Source of the DNA: Paenibacillus massiliensis 2301065 = DSM 16942
Lineage (GTDB): Bacteria > Bacillota > Bacilli > Paenibacillales > Paenibacillaceae
Reading direction: 5' to 3'
DNA: 64,000 nt
NCBI RefSeq assembly: GCF_000377505.1
Contig: NZ_KB898188.1
Coordinates: forward strand, 248,001 to 312,000
Position 1 is the stretch's first letter. Each line of letters starts with the position of its first letter. The translations under genes were made by a program, and so were the position numbers. Below, one piece after another: positions 37,014 through 46,246 of the stretch. The notes under the pieces are model-generated. The model was not told where the DNA came from, searched no databases, and worked only from the letters and a program-made list of their open reading frames with translations.

Positions 37014-38054
37014 TCAGTCTTCCTCTATGACACCCAGCAATCTATTCTTCTCCTTGAAGCGCTCATTATGCGAGGATACATAAGCCTTCTTTGGGGCCTC
37101 CGGGTCGATGAACAGCTTGGCGCTGTTGACAGCCAGTACAGCATCGGTGATAGCTCCCGCAATGAGATTAACCTTGCTATCGTAGACAGCAAAGTCACCT
37201 GCTCCGAAAATCCCAGGCAGATTCGTATGCAGCTTGGCGTCCACGTACAGGAACCAATCATCCATGTTCAGCCCCCAATCTCGAATGCCACTGAAGTCGG
37301 AGGCTAAACCATGATTGACGATCACGGCATCCACCTGCAGGCTTGTCTGATCGCCAGATTCTTTGTGCTCAATACGGACCTGATCGATTGACTGACCATC
37401 TGAGCTGCTTAACTGGGTCACCTCATAGGGAGTAAGCACGGCTACCGAGGAATTTTTCATACGAGCCACCTGCTTCTCATGGCCGCCGAATTCGGCACGA
37501 CGATGGACTACAGTGACCTGCTCTGCAATGGGCTCCAGTTCGTTGGCCCAGTCTACAGCCGAATTGCCACCGCCAGAGATCAGCACCTTTTTACCACGAA
37601 AGCCTTCCAGCTCTTCTACGGTATAATGCAGATTCGTCACTTCATACCGCTCAGCCCCGTCCAGCTCCAGCTTGGCCAGCTTCAGAATTCCACGTCCGAT
37701 TGCCAGAATAATCGTCTTGGTCCAATGCCGTTCCCCTGCTTCTGTGACGAGAATATAGGTCCCGTCTTCACAGCGCTCCAGATGCTTGACATGCTGTCCA
37801 AGCACAACCGTCGGCTCAAATGTCTCCGCCTGCTGACGCATTTGTCCTATAAGATCATTGCAGAGGATCGGCGGTACACCACCCACATCCCATATCATCT
37901 TCTCCTTGTAAATGAGCATCCGTCCACCAAGTTCCTCCTGAGCCTCCAGCAGCTTGGTCTTCATATCTCTCATTCCGCTATAAAAAGCCGCGTACATCCC
38001 CGCAGGGCCGCCGCCAATAATGGTCAGATCATATAATTCCAGATTCTCCGTCAT
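37014..38054 (-). CDS. Ferredoxin/flavodoxin-NADP reductase, thioredoxin-reductase-like type
   Basis: 346 residues from the ATG at 38054; the longer frame to 38129 overlaps the Fur box. FAD site [22 protein letters not shown] site [20 protein letters not shown], and the late [25 protein letters not shown] block. It lacks the CxxC of thioredoxin reductase, as in YumC-type FNRs. It would reduce ferredoxin or flavodoxin with NADPH. The perfect Fur box upstream suggests induction in iron limitation, perhaps to feed siderophore-iron reduction or heme degradation. Confidence 0.9.
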   Translation of the reverse strand: MTENLELYDLTIIGGGPAGMYAAFYSGMRDMKTKLLEAQEELGGRMLIYKEKMIWDVGGVPPILCNDLIGQMRQQAETFEPTVVLGQHVKHLERCEDGTYILVTEAGERHWTKTIILAIGRGILKLAKLELDGAERYEVTNLHYTVEELEGFRGKKVLISGGGNSAVDWANELEPIAEQVTVVHRRAEFGGHEKQVARMKNSSVAVLTPYEVTQLSSSDGQSIDQVRIEHKESGDQTSLQVDAVIVNHGLASDFSGIRDWGLNMDDWFLYVDAKLHTNLPGIFGAGDFAVYDSKVNLIAGAITDAVLAVNSAKLFIDPEAPKKAYVSSHNERFKEKNRLLGVIEED

Positions 38055-38098
38055 GATGAAAGAGTCCTCCCCTGAGCATTGTTCAATCCAGTTGATAT

Positions 38099-38113
38099 TG
38101 ATAATTATTATCA
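38099..38113 (-). promoter_or_regulatory. Fur box
   Basis: TGATAATTATTATCA, a perfect 7-1-7 Fur operator, 45 bases upstream of the reductase start. Confidence 0.9.
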
Positions 38114-38186
38114 ATGTTATGAACATCATATAGGGGATTTGGTCAATTCGTCAATTATTGGATGAGACAGCTCTGGCAAAATGCAC

Positions 38187-38696
38187 CTATTTGGTACTAA
38201 CCGTATTATCAGCATAGGCAAAGGACTGCTCATGCTGCAGGAGCCATTCCTTGCGCCACAATCCTCCAGCATAGCCTGTCAGCTTACGGTTCGAGCCGAT
38301 AACCCGATGACAGGGAATGATAATGCTCAGCCGATTCTTGCCATTCGCGTGTCCAACGGCACGGTTCGCCTTGGTGTTGCCGATCTGATCGGCAATGTCC
38401 TGATAGGAGCATGTCTCGGCGTAGCCAACCGTACCCAGCGCTGTCCACACCTTTTGCTGAAATTCCGTCCCTTGTACCCTATAGGGAATAGTAAAGACTT
38501 GCCGCTGCCCCTTAAAATATTCATCAAGCTGGATTGCGCATAATTGCAGTGCCCCTGGCGCTCCCTCCATCCCGCTCATCATATCTATCGACGCAGGATC
38601 ATCAACGAACATAATGGAGAGCACTGCCTCCTCTGTACCTTGAATCTCAATAACACCGAGCGGTGATTCGTAATACAGCTTATCCACGTTCATCAT
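38187..38696 (-). CDS. ogt: Methylated-DNA-protein-cysteine methyltransferase
   Basis: 169 residues from the ATG at 38696, GGAGG seven bases upstream. Active-site motif IIIPCHRVIGSNRKLTGYAGG (acceptor Cys) and QKVWTALGTVGYAETCSYQDIA for the DNA-binding helix. It removes methyl groups from O6-methylguanine. Its start overlaps the end of the alkA gene by 17 bases; last gene of the adaptive-response operon (equivalent to adaB of Bacillus). Confidence 0.92.
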   Translation of the reverse strand: MMNVDKLYYESPLGVIEIQGTEEAVLSIMFVDDPASIDMMSGMEGAPGALQLCAIQLDEYFKGQRQVFTIPYRVQGTEFQQKVWTALGTVGYAETCSYQDIADQIGNTKANRAVGHANGKNRLSIIIPCHRVIGSNRKLTGYAGGLWRKEWLLQHEQSFAYADNTVSTK

Positions 38697-39636
38697 ATAG
38701 TGACCTCCAAAGGTAAAATGTAGCGTAGGCCTGCCAGCCTGTCCAGCGGGCGCCCCATGCCTCAAGCTCGGCCATTTCAGGCTTATGCGGTAGGTTCAAC
38801 TGGGCTTTCATGGCCTGATGCAGTCCTGCATCCGCTATGGGGAAGGCCGAAGGATCACGCAGACATTTCATTCGCACATAATCTGCTGTCCATGCACCTA
38901 CACCCCGGATCGCCAGCAACCTATCACGTGCCTGCTGTGGGCCAAGCTGTAGCAGCTCCGTTTTGGACAATGAGCCTTCTGCCAGCTCCCGGGCAATGCC
39001 GATAATATATTCGGCCTTGCGGGTCGTGAACTTCAGCGGACGCAAATCCTCCGGCTCCAGAGCGGCAATCTCCGCTGGCTCCGGGAATAACCAGCACTGC
39101 TTATCATTGAAGTGGATAGCTCTTCCATACTGCTGCACCAGATTCCGCTTCATTCTATAAGCAAGTCCAAGGTGAATCTGTTGACCAGCCACTGCCCACA
39201 CCAAGGCCTCGAACAGCTCGGGAATGCCGATAACCCGAAGTCCTTGATAACGCGCGACCAATGGAGCCAGCAGCGAATCGTTCGCGCCCAATTGATAATA
39301 CGCAGCCAGATCCTTGTCCAGATCGAACCATTCGATGACATACTGCGCGGCTAGTGCCCGCTCAACAGCGCTCGGCTCCTGCTCTGGAAATGTTATATGA
39401 AGTGTGCGGTGGTTCGAGTAGGTAATCTTCAATAGCAGCATACTGTCTGCTTCACCAGGTTCCGACCGCTCTGATAAGGATAATGCCTTATAGATGCCTT
39501 CCCCCTGTATGGTATGCATGATCTCTTCGTCCGATCGACTTAAGAATACAAGGCATTCGCTATAGCTGAAATCCAGCGGCGGTATAATCTCGATATATTC
39601 CTGTCTATCAATCCATGAGGCTTGGGTTACATTCAT
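38680..39636 (-). CDS. alkA: DNA-3-methyladenine glycosylase II
   Basis: 318 residues, AGGAGG seven bases upstream. The AlkA N-terminal domain is followed by the helix-hairpin-helix LLAIRGVGAWTADYVRMKCL and the catalytic Asp in AFPIADAGL. It excises alkylated purines. It overlaps adaA upstream by 29 bases and ogt downstream, so the three are translationally coupled. Confidence 0.92.
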   Translation of the reverse strand: MNVTQASWIDRQEYIEIIPPLDFSYSECLVFLSRSDEEIMHTIQGEGIYKALSLSERSEPGEADSMLLLKITYSNHRTLHITFPEQEPSAVERALAAQYVIEWFDLDKDLAAYYQLGANDSLLAPLVARYQGLRVIGIPELFEALVWAVAGQQIHLGLAYRMKRNLVQQYGRAIHFNDKQCWLFPEPAEIAALEPEDLRPLKFTTRKAEYIIGIARELAEGSLSKTELLQLGPQQARDRLLAIRGVGAWTADYVRMKCLRDPSAFPIADAGLHQAMKAQLNLPHKPEMAELEAWGARWTGWQAYATFYLWRSLYDERG

Positions 39637-40189
39637 TAGAATTCCTCCTGTATTCGCCTGGTGAGCAATGCTTCAGACGACGAAATGCCTTGTAAAAATG
39701 TGATGTGCTCTGAAAGCCGCAATCGTAGCCAATCTCCAGATTGGAGCGCTGCGTATGCCTTAGCAGATAAGCCGCCTTATCTATTCGTATCTGCTCCAGA
39801 AATGTCCTTGGTGTCTCGTCCGTCTCCAGCTTGAACACCCTGTCCAGATAAAAAGGGCTCACGCCAACATGCGCGGCTACATCCTCCAGCAGGAGCCTCC
39901 GCTTGTAGTTCTGTATCAGAAATGCAGAGGCTTGGCGGACAAGAGTAACGCTTGGTGAATCCGCCTGATCAGGCTGACATCGCTTGCATGCACGATAGCC
40001 TGCTTGCTCTGCCTGCTGCATATTCGGGTAGAATTCCACATTCATTTTCTTGGGCTTTCTGGAGCGACAGGAGGGACGGCAGTATATTCTGGTAGTCTTC
40101 ACTGCCGTATAAAAGATGCCATCATAATGACGGTCACAAGCCATAATTCGCTCCCACATCTCCTCAAATGACAGTACTGCCTCTCCCAT
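39608..40189 (-). CDS. adaA: Ada regulatory methyltransferase (AdaA type)
   Basis: 193 residues. The zinc/methyl-acceptor domain has Cys 37, 41, 68 and 71 (YCRPSCRSRKPKK and CKRCQP), followed by an AraC-type helix-turn-helix (VAAHVGVSPFYLDRVFK, LEIGYDCGFQSTSHFYKAFRR). It accepts methyl groups from DNA phosphotriesters and then activates the adaptive-response genes, including its own operon. The methylguanine transferase is separate, as in Bacillus subtilis. Confidence 0.93.
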   Translation of the reverse strand: MGEAVLSFEEMWERIMACDRHYDGIFYTAVKTTRIYCRPSCRSRKPKKMNVEFYPNMQQAEQAGYRACKRCQPDQADSPSVTLVRQASAFLIQNYKRRLLLEDVAAHVGVSPFYLDRVFKLETDETPRTFLEQIRIDKAAYLLRHTQRSNLEIGYDCGFQSTSHFYKAFRRLKHCSPGEYRRNSNECNPSLMD

Positions 40190-40343
40190 GGTCCCCCTCC
40201 TCTTTGTGTGATGATTGATCCATCTGATGTGTCTATTCTAGCAGGGATGAGGTCCGCGTGTGTCCTCATTCTTGCTCTTATGGTCTAGACACCTCATTCT
40301 CACGATGGCTGCCATCCATCTTCCTAGCTCTTCCATGATTGAC

Positions 40344-40372
40344 TTGATAAAGGAACGTGTGTTCTATATAAT
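40344..40372 (+). promoter_or_regulatory. Consensus promoter with LexA box in the spacer
   Basis: TTGATA and TATAAT are separated by exactly 17 bases. GAACGTGTGTTC (40353-40364) in the spacer fits the Bacillus LexA consensus GAAC-N4-GTTC. This predicts an SOS-induced transcript reading rightward. Confidence 0.75.
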
Positions 40373-40582
40373 ATACTAAAAAACTACACCCGATTCCAGA
40401 ATAGAGATCGGTAAGCGTTGCAGAGGCTATCGCGTTCTGTTACCAAGAGATATGCGGAGCATGTATTGTTATTGAGTTGTAAGTCGAATTGAAGTCGAAT
40501 AGCAATTTTATGTCTGATTGAGTCCTCACGCTGACATGCACGCCGATATTCTTATCGATAATCATATGGAGATGATGATGAG

Positions 40583-40762
40583 ATGGATGACCAATTTATT
40601 AGACAGCTGCGTAATACCGGAAGGCAGGACAAGGAGCGATCCGAGTTGCTGATTACAGGCCTGAAGGAGGAGCTACGGCAGCGCAAGCAGGAGAATCCAC
40701 TTCAGCGCTGGCTGCGCAGCCGTAAGCGGCGGAAGAATACAGAGCACACCTTCAAGCAATGA
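40583..40762 (+). CDS. Small basic protein (59 aa), probably SOS-regulated
   Basis: A complete 59-codon frame, MDDQFIRQLRNTGRQ to the end, very rich in Arg/Lys/Gln/Glu (LKEELRQRKQENPLQRW, RSRKRRKN). GGAG lies 11 bases before the ATG. It begins about 200 bases after the LexA-boxed promoter and no other gene lies between. No membrane span; nucleic-acid binding is possible. Function unknown. The long untranslated leader is unexplained. Confidence 0.55.
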   Translation: MDDQFIRQLRNTGRQDKERSELLITGLKEELRQRKQENPLQRWLRSRKRRKNTEHTFKQ

Positions 40763-40914
40763 ACCCGTACAGCGCAGCCTTTTCTATCTTAAATAAGAGC
40801 ATAATTAAATAGTGGCATGTCCATGATCAGGCTTCCCATAAAGGGCGGATTGGATTAGTATAATCAGGTTAATGGATGATTTCCAATCACTTTTGCCACA
40901 GGAGCTGATTCAGT

Positions 40915-41574
40915 ATGTTCAGTGAACAAGAAAAGGAAGCATTATACAAGGTCATCTATACCCGAAGAGATATACGAACATTCGTGGATAAGCCTGTCCC
41001 CCCAGAGGCAATTAGCCGCATATTAAATGCTGCTCATCACGGCCCATCGGTTGGATTTATGCAGCCCTGGAATTTTATAGTCATCACTAACGAAGCTGTC
41101 AAAGCTCGTCTCGCCTGGGCAGCGGACAAGGAACGCAGAGCATTGGCCATTCATTATGAAGAGGATCGGAAGGAAGAATTTCTGAATCTGAAAGTGGAAG
41201 GTCTTATGCAGGCACCACTGACCATCTGCGTAACCTCCGATCCTACACGAGGCGGGTCTCATGTGCTGGGCCGGAATTCCATACCCGAGACGGATCTGCT
41301 GTCCACCGCTTGCGCGATCCAGAACATGTGGCTGGCAGCCTGTGTGGAAGGCTTGGCTCTCGGCTGGGTAAGCTTCTACAAGAAGAACGACGTTAGAGAC
41401 ATCCTGAGCATTCCACCCCACATTGAGCCTGTTGCCCTGTTGTCTATCGGATATACAGACCACTATCCCTCCAAGCCAATTCTAGAGTTGTCCAACTGGG
41501 CGAGTAGAAGGGATCTGCAAGGACTGATTTTCCATGACACATGGGGTCAAGGTCAAGCAGAAGACCTGATATAA
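40915..41574 (+). CDS. bluB: 5,6-dimethylbenzimidazole synthase
   Basis: 219 residues, typical length. Nitroreductase fold with YTRRDIRTF (flavin-binding Arg pair), NAAHHGPSVGFMQPWNFIVI, ATCAIQNMWLAACVEGLALGWVSFY-like lid region and SIGYTDHYP. BluB breaks down reduced FMN with oxygen to make the lower ligand of vitamin B12. No other cobalamin gene or riboswitch adjoins it. Confidence 0.88.
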   Translation: MFSEQEKEALYKVIYTRRDIRTFVDKPVPPEAISRILNAAHHGPSVGFMQPWNFIVITNEAVKARLAWAADKERRALAIHYEEDRKEEFLNLKVEGLMQAPLTICVTSDPTRGGSHVLGRNSIPETDLLSTACAIQNMWLAACVEGLALGWVSFYKKNDVRDILSIPPHIEPVALLSIGYTDHYPSKPILELSNWASRRDLQGLIFHDTWGQGQAEDLI

Positions 41575-41698
41575 TCAGCATCCTGCTCAACTCGCTAGTA
41601 CGCTAAGTCGCTGAGCGCTTCAGGATGTTGGATATATGGCAGCTAGACACTTCTACGTTTACAGTGAGCACAAAAATTTAAATGTACATAATTACAAC

Positions 41699-41734
41699 AA
41701 GACCAGTCACGGAATCTCTCCATGACTGGTCTTT
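41699..41734. terminator. Bidirectional terminator after bluB
   Basis: AAGACCAGTCA and TGACTGGTCTT form an 11-base perfect stem, with T-rich sequence on the right and A-rich on the left. Confidence 0.75.
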
Positions 41735-41799
41735 GTTGTGTGGCCAAACCTTTTGCGTAAATTCCACTCCATAGCTGATCATAGTTGACGAGACTAGGT

Positions 41800-41878
41800 C
41801 CAAACCTTAGAGATTGGAGATTGGAGCTTAACCTTGGAGCCTGTACCTTAAGCTTATACCTTAGAGCTTGAAGCTTGA
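41800..41878. repeat. Short imperfect repeats 3' of the sugar transporter operon
   Basis: Units such as CCTTAGAG (twice), GATTGGA (twice) and GCTTAA/GCTTGAA recur over 80 bases next to the stop of the permease gene. They appear to be slippage products. Confidence 0.4.
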
Positions 41879-41879
41879 A

Positions 41880-42707
41880 TTAACCCTTTATCGCTCCCTC
41901 AGCAATGCCATGCATAATGAATTTTTGAAAGAAGGAATAGATGACAATTACGGGAATCGCCGTCAAGACAAGCGCCGCCAGAATAAGCGACCATTCCTTA
42001 GTGTACTCTCCAAATAACGCATTGGTAGATAGGATCAAGGTGTAGTCATTGGAATCAGTCAGCATGAGCAAAGGTAGCAGAAAGTCATTCCATATCCACA
42101 GAAAGTCCAGTATGGCGATCGTGACCGAGATAGGCAGCAGCAGCGGGAAAATGACGCGGAAGAAGGTCTGCAGCTGATTACACCCATCAATCACAGCCGC
42201 CTCCTCCAGCTCACGAGGAATCGACTTGACGAAGCCATGATACAGGAAGATCGCCATATTCACGCCCAGTCCGATATAGATCAGTGCCAGTCCGTAGGTG
42301 CTACCGCTAACATTCAACGTCTTGGCCATACGAGTCAACGGGATCATCATGGAGTGAAACGGTACGAGCATGGATGCGACGAACAGCGAGAAGATAAAAG
42401 CGCTTAATTTTCCCGGTGTTCGTGATAGCTTATAGCCCGCCAAGGAGGAGCACAGGATAATTCCCCCAATGCCTAGTACCGATACCACCGTCGAATTGAT
42501 TGTACTCTGCACCAGTTGAATTCGTTCGAAGGCTTGAATGTAATTATCAAAATTCAGTGTTGTAGGTAGAGAAGTAAAGGAGGCGAACATCTCTCCCTGA
42601 GTCTTGAACGAGTTAATAATCGCCATATAGACCGGGAAGAAAGAGACCACAGCCCCCACACTCAGGAATACGCTGATCAGTATGGAAGACAGTCTGCGAG
42701 CCTTCAT
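41880..42707 (-). CDS. Sugar ABC transporter permease (MalG type)
   Basis: 275 residues with six spans. The EAA loop is PRELEEAAVIDGCNQLQTFFRVIFPLLLP. Overlaps the previous permease gene by four bases. Last gene of the importer operon. No ATPase gene is present, so it probably uses a shared MsmX-type ATPase. Confidence 0.9.
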   Translation of the reverse strand: MKARRLSSILISVFLSVGAVVSFFPVYMAIINSFKTQGEMFASFTSLPTTLNFDNYIQAFERIQLVQSTINSTVVSVLGIGGIILCSSLAGYKLSRTPGKLSAFIFSLFVASMLVPFHSMMIPLTRMAKTLNVSGSTYGLALIYIGLGVNMAIFLYHGFVKSIPRELEEAAVIDGCNQLQTFFRVIFPLLLPISVTIAILDFLWIWNDFLLPLLMLTDSNDYTLILSTNALFGEYTKEWSLILAALVLTAIPVIVIYSFFQKFIMHGIAEGAIKG

Positions 42708-43588
42708 GCCTCCACCTCCCGCTTCTTCATGGCACCAATCTGGATGAAGGTAATAATTAGTACAATCACGAACAAGATGACAGACTTGGCACTTGCATAA
42801 CCATATCTGAAGTTGTTAGAGAAGGCCTCCTCATAAATGTTCATCGTAATGACTTGCGTGCTGCGTCCTGGTCCACCGCCTGTCAACCCATACACGACCT
42901 CGAATACCTTAAAGGCACCATTGAGTGTTAGGAAGAAGCAGATCGTAACAGCATGAGAGATCAGCGGCATCGTAACATGACGGAAGCTCTGCAGCGGTGT
43001 CGCACCGTCAATCAGTGCTGCTTCCTTGATACTTTGCGGTACACCCTGCAATGCCGCCAGATAGATAATCATCATATAGCCTACACCATTCCAGAGTGAA
43101 ACGATGAGAATCGAGTAGAAGGATACGCTCGGGTCACCAATCCATAGCTGATCGAGTAGTGCCAGTCCCGTCTTCTCCGCCAGCTGTGGCAGCACTTGCG
43201 AGAAGATAAAGGTCCACATGAAGGCACTGATAATGACACTGATCATATTCGGCATGAAGAAGATGGTGCGAAAAAATCCTTTCGAGCGGGTTCTCGTCTC
43301 GATCAATGTTGCCAGCAGCAGTGCAAAAGCATTTTGAAGCACGACCATGAACAGTACATATTTCAGAGTGAACCATAGTGAATTGACGAAATCCGGGTCC
43401 TCGCGCAGTGCCTCCGTGAAGTTCTCCAGGCCGATAAAGGAATAATTCTGATTCAGTCCGTTCCAATCCGTGAAGCTGTAGTACATGCCTCCCAGCGTAG
43501 GAATGAGCAGAAATAAGGCATAGATTACAAACGCAGGCGCCACGAAAGCGAGCAAGGAGAGTAAACGGCGATAGCTACCTCCAGTCAC
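42704..43588 (-). CDS. Sugar ABC transporter permease (MalF type)
   Basis: 294 residues from a GTG with AAGGAGG seven bases upstream. Six spans; EAA loop PQSIKEAALIDGATPLQSFRHVTMPLI. Pairs with the downstream permease. The substrate is unknown; the family handles oligosaccharides. Confidence 0.9.
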   Translation of the reverse strand: MTGGSYRRLLSLLAFVAPAFVIYALFLLIPTLGGMYYSFTDWNGLNQNYSFIGLENFTEALREDPDFVNSLWFTLKYVLFMVVLQNAFALLLATLIETRTRSKGFFRTIFFMPNMISVIISAFMWTFIFSQVLPQLAEKTGLALLDQLWIGDPSVSFYSILIVSLWNGVGYMMIIYLAALQGVPQSIKEAALIDGATPLQSFRHVTMPLISHAVTICFFLTLNGAFKVFEVVYGLTGGGPGRSTQVITMNIYEEAFSNNFRYGYASAKSVILFVIVLIITFIQIGAMKKREVEA

Positions 43589-43609
43589 ACAAATCCCTCC
43601 TTCTCACGA

Positions 43610-44902
43610 TTAACGGTTCACCTTATTAAAGGATTTCCAAGCTTTGTCCAATGCGCTAATGACGTCATCCTGATTGATCTGTCCCGCATAATAAGACTGC
43701 AGTGCCTTTCCGGCCTCATCCTTTACAGCTTGCGGAATCGTAGGATCCTGTACTGACTTGCCTTCCTTCACATAGGCTGTCGCTTCATCCACCCACGGGA
43801 AGTTCTTATACGTGTGAATCGTAGCAACTGGATTGAACTTCACGGATTCGAAGAAGGAATTAGACTCTTTGTCATCCAGCATGAAATTCAGGAATTCCTT
43901 GGCGAGCTCTTTATTCTTGCTTGCAGATGAGACAGCCAACGATGTCGATGCACTCAGGTTAATCAGCGTTGCGTCCGGATTATCGTTCAGTGGCAGTGGA
44001 GCTACGCCAATCTGAAGATCGGGATTGGATTTGAGAATCGTCTCGGCGTACCATGGACCTTGCAGCCACATTGCCGTTTTGCCTGCGGCGAAGGAGGCGG
44101 CACCGTCATCGGCGCTAGCTTCAGTAGCCTTCGCTGTTCCATTTGCATTAATCAGATCGAACACATCGAAGATTGCGGTTTTCATTTCGGCAAATGAGCC
44201 CTCATCCTTGCCCATCCGATCTACAAAATCAGGATTCTCTGTCTTCACCATCCCACCTACAGCCAACGGCAGTATGAGCTGGGGAACCCAAGCCTCCTTG
44301 TACGACAGCTCAAATGGAGTGATGTTGCTAGCCTTCAGCTTCGCAATCACCTCTTTCATTTCGGAGAGGGTCTGCGGTGGAGTTAAGCCTTGTTCCTCGA
44401 AAATTTTCTTATTATAGAGATATCCCCATGACAGCGTTTCCAAAGGAAGGGCAATGATCTTCCCATCTACACTGGTTACTGACGGCTTGACATTGTCGAG
44501 TAGCTTGGAAGCGAATGGCTGATCTGACAGATCCTCCAGATAGCCTGCTTTATAGAAGGAAGGAGACTCATTCACGGCATGCAGTGCGAAAATATCAGGC
44601 CCATCATTGGAAGCCAATCGAGTCTTCAGGATCTGTGCTGCATTATCGGCTGTAGGCATCTCCAACTGAACATCTACATTTACATTGTTCTCAGCCTTCT
44701 GCTTGGCGACGAATTTGGCAATATAGCTATCGTACTGCTCCTTGAAACGTGGCTGGGCAACGAACATTTTGAGAGTTACGTTCTTCACACCATCCCCGCC
44801 CTGGCTGGATGTATCCGTACTGTCCGTTCCCGTCGAGCCGCACCCTGCGAGTAAGCCTGCTGTCAGAATCGTACACAGCATTCCGGTCCAAAGTTTTCTC
44901 AT
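43610..44902 (-). CDS. Sugar ABC transporter substrate-binding lipoprotein
   Basis: 430 residues. Lipobox LLAGCGS; SBP_bac_1-type fold with GPDIFALHAVNES, IIALPLETLSWGYLYNKKIFEEQGL, GKTAMWLQGPWYAETIL and LAVSSASKNKELAKEFLNFML. It captures sugar outside and delivers it to the two permeases encoded after it. A cre-like site lies about 45 bases upstream of its start, and the YesMN-type regulators precede it. Confidence 0.92.
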   Translation of the reverse strand: MRKLWTGMLCTILTAGLLAGCGSTGTDSTDTSSQGGDGVKNVTLKMFVAQPRFKEQYDSYIAKFVAKQKAENNVNVDVQLEMPTADNAAQILKTRLASNDGPDIFALHAVNESPSFYKAGYLEDLSDQPFASKLLDNVKPSVTSVDGKIIALPLETLSWGYLYNKKIFEEQGLTPPQTLSEMKEVIAKLKASNITPFELSYKEAWVPQLILPLAVGGMVKTENPDFVDRMGKDEGSFAEMKTAIFDVFDLINANGTAKATEASADDGAASFAAGKTAMWLQGPWYAETILKSNPDLQIGVAPLPLNDNPDATLINLSASTSLAVSSASKNKELAKEFLNFMLDDKESNSFFESVKFNPVATIHTYKNFPWVDEATAYVKEGKSVQDPTIPQAVKDEAGKALQSYYAGQINQDDVISALDKAWKSFNKVNR

Positions 44903-44947
44903 CTTGATGACCTCCCTAAGCTTTTCATTGTGATGTCTCTTGCGTTT

Positions 44948-44961
44948 TGGTTACGCTTTCA
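44948..44961 (-). promoter_or_regulatory. cre-like site before the sugar transporter genes
   Basis: On the minus strand TGAAAGCGTAACCA matches 12 of 14 cre positions, upstream of the binding-protein start; suggests CcpA control. Confidence 0.5.
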
Positions 44962-45046
44962 TTATAGCCGCTAGGGGATTCCTTGAAATTGGACAGTATT
45001 GTTCTCTTGGATTGGATATTATTAATGAGGCTTTATTAATCAGGCT

Positions 45047-46132
45047 TTATCCATTACGCCTCATCTCGCCAGGAGCTATACCGAAATGCTTCTTGAAGAC
45101 ACGATAAAAGTAAGTCACATCCTCATAACCCACCATTTCTGCTACGGCCTTGATCGGCATATCCTCATCAGCCAGCCATTTGCGAGCCTTATTCATGCGC
45201 TGTCGAATAATATAGTCATTCACTGTGCAATCGAATCTCTGCTTGAACATTTTACTCAGGTACTCCTTGCTGACATGGAAAGCTTGTGCAATTCCTTCCA
45301 GCGAAATAGTCTTGGCAAAATGCTCATCAATGTAGCCTTGCACCTCATCCAGATTCAGTCTGAATCTCATCCGTCGCTGCTCCTGCAACAGACGTAACGC
45401 CTTCAGATAAGCCTTACACAGTTGCCTGTGCACAGCATCCAGCAAAGCTGCTGCCTCCAGCTCGCCCTGAACTTGAAGCTCCGCACCTTCACGTAGCTCG
45501 CGGATCTCCGTCTCACATTCCACCTCGTTAGCTTGGCATAGCTCCTCCAGCTCCAGCCTTAGCTCGTAGATGACCTGCTTCAGGGAATCGGGCGTGAGTG
45601 CAGTGCTGGCCGCTAATTCATCGTGAAGCTGGCGGAATACAGCAAGCAGCCCCTCCTCGTCCCAGTGCTTGAAGCCCGTGTGGAACAATCGCTTATAAGG
45701 AAGCAGCAGTGCCGTCACTCTGGAGTCATAGTTCAATCCCACCGTTCGGACCAGGGTCTGCCGAATGTCCTCTCTGCATTTGTTTAATACATTGTTCAAC
45801 TCCTGCGGGTCGATCGGCTTCAGCAAATAATCCACAGCACGATGCTTGATCGCTTGTCGTGCATATTCAAAATCATCATAGCCACTAACGACGATCACTT
45901 TAGTATCAGCATACCGCTCCCGGATGTGGCCCATGAGCTGAACGCCATCCATGGCTGGCATTCTCATATCTGTAATGACGATATGCGGCCGCATGGCCTC
46001 CATTTGTCTCAGTGCCTCCTCTCCATCAGCGGCTTCTCCGACCACTTCCATCTCAAGAGCCTCCCATTGTCCCAGGCTGCGGAACAGCTCCCGGTTCCAA
46101 CTCTCATCATCGACGATTAATACCTTGATCAT
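45047..46132 (-). CDS. YesN-type response regulator (receiver plus AraC domain)
   Basis: 361 residues. The receiver (1-120) has VLIVDDESWNRELF, IVITDMRMPAMDGVQLM (phospho-Asp) and VDYLLKPIDPQEL. A central linker precedes the AraC domain with ISLEGIAQAFHVSKEYLSKMFKQRF and IKAVAEMVGYEDVTYFYRVFKKHFG. It probably activates the adjacent sugar importer when phosphorylated by the neighbouring kinase. Confidence 0.93.
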   Translation of the reverse strand: MIKVLIVDDESWNRELFRSLGQWEALEMEVVGEAADGEEALRQMEAMRPHIVITDMRMPAMDGVQLMGHIRERYADTKVIVVSGYDDFEYARQAIKHRAVDYLLKPIDPQELNNVLNKCREDIRQTLVRTVGLNYDSRVTALLLPYKRLFHTGFKHWDEEGLLAVFRQLHDELAASTALTPDSLKQVIYELRLELEELCQANEVECETEIRELREGAELQVQGELEAAALLDAVHRQLCKAYLKALRLLQEQRRMRFRLNLDEVQGYIDEHFAKTISLEGIAQAFHVSKEYLSKMFKQRFDCTVNDYIIRQRMNKARKWLADEDMPIKAVAEMVGYEDVTYFYRVFKKHFGIAPGEMRRNG

Positions 46133-46246
46133 CCAGCCACCCCCACAACAAAATGTACAAGCTTGTCATATGCCGAACACGCAGCCTTGCTGAACCAAAT
46201 GTATCTGTTCCATACCGTTCACACAGCGAACGTAGGTAGATTGTGA

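Noticed and set aside
40800..40914. Cobalamin riboswitch before bluB
   Set aside because: The short upstream stretch lacks the conserved B12-box elements.
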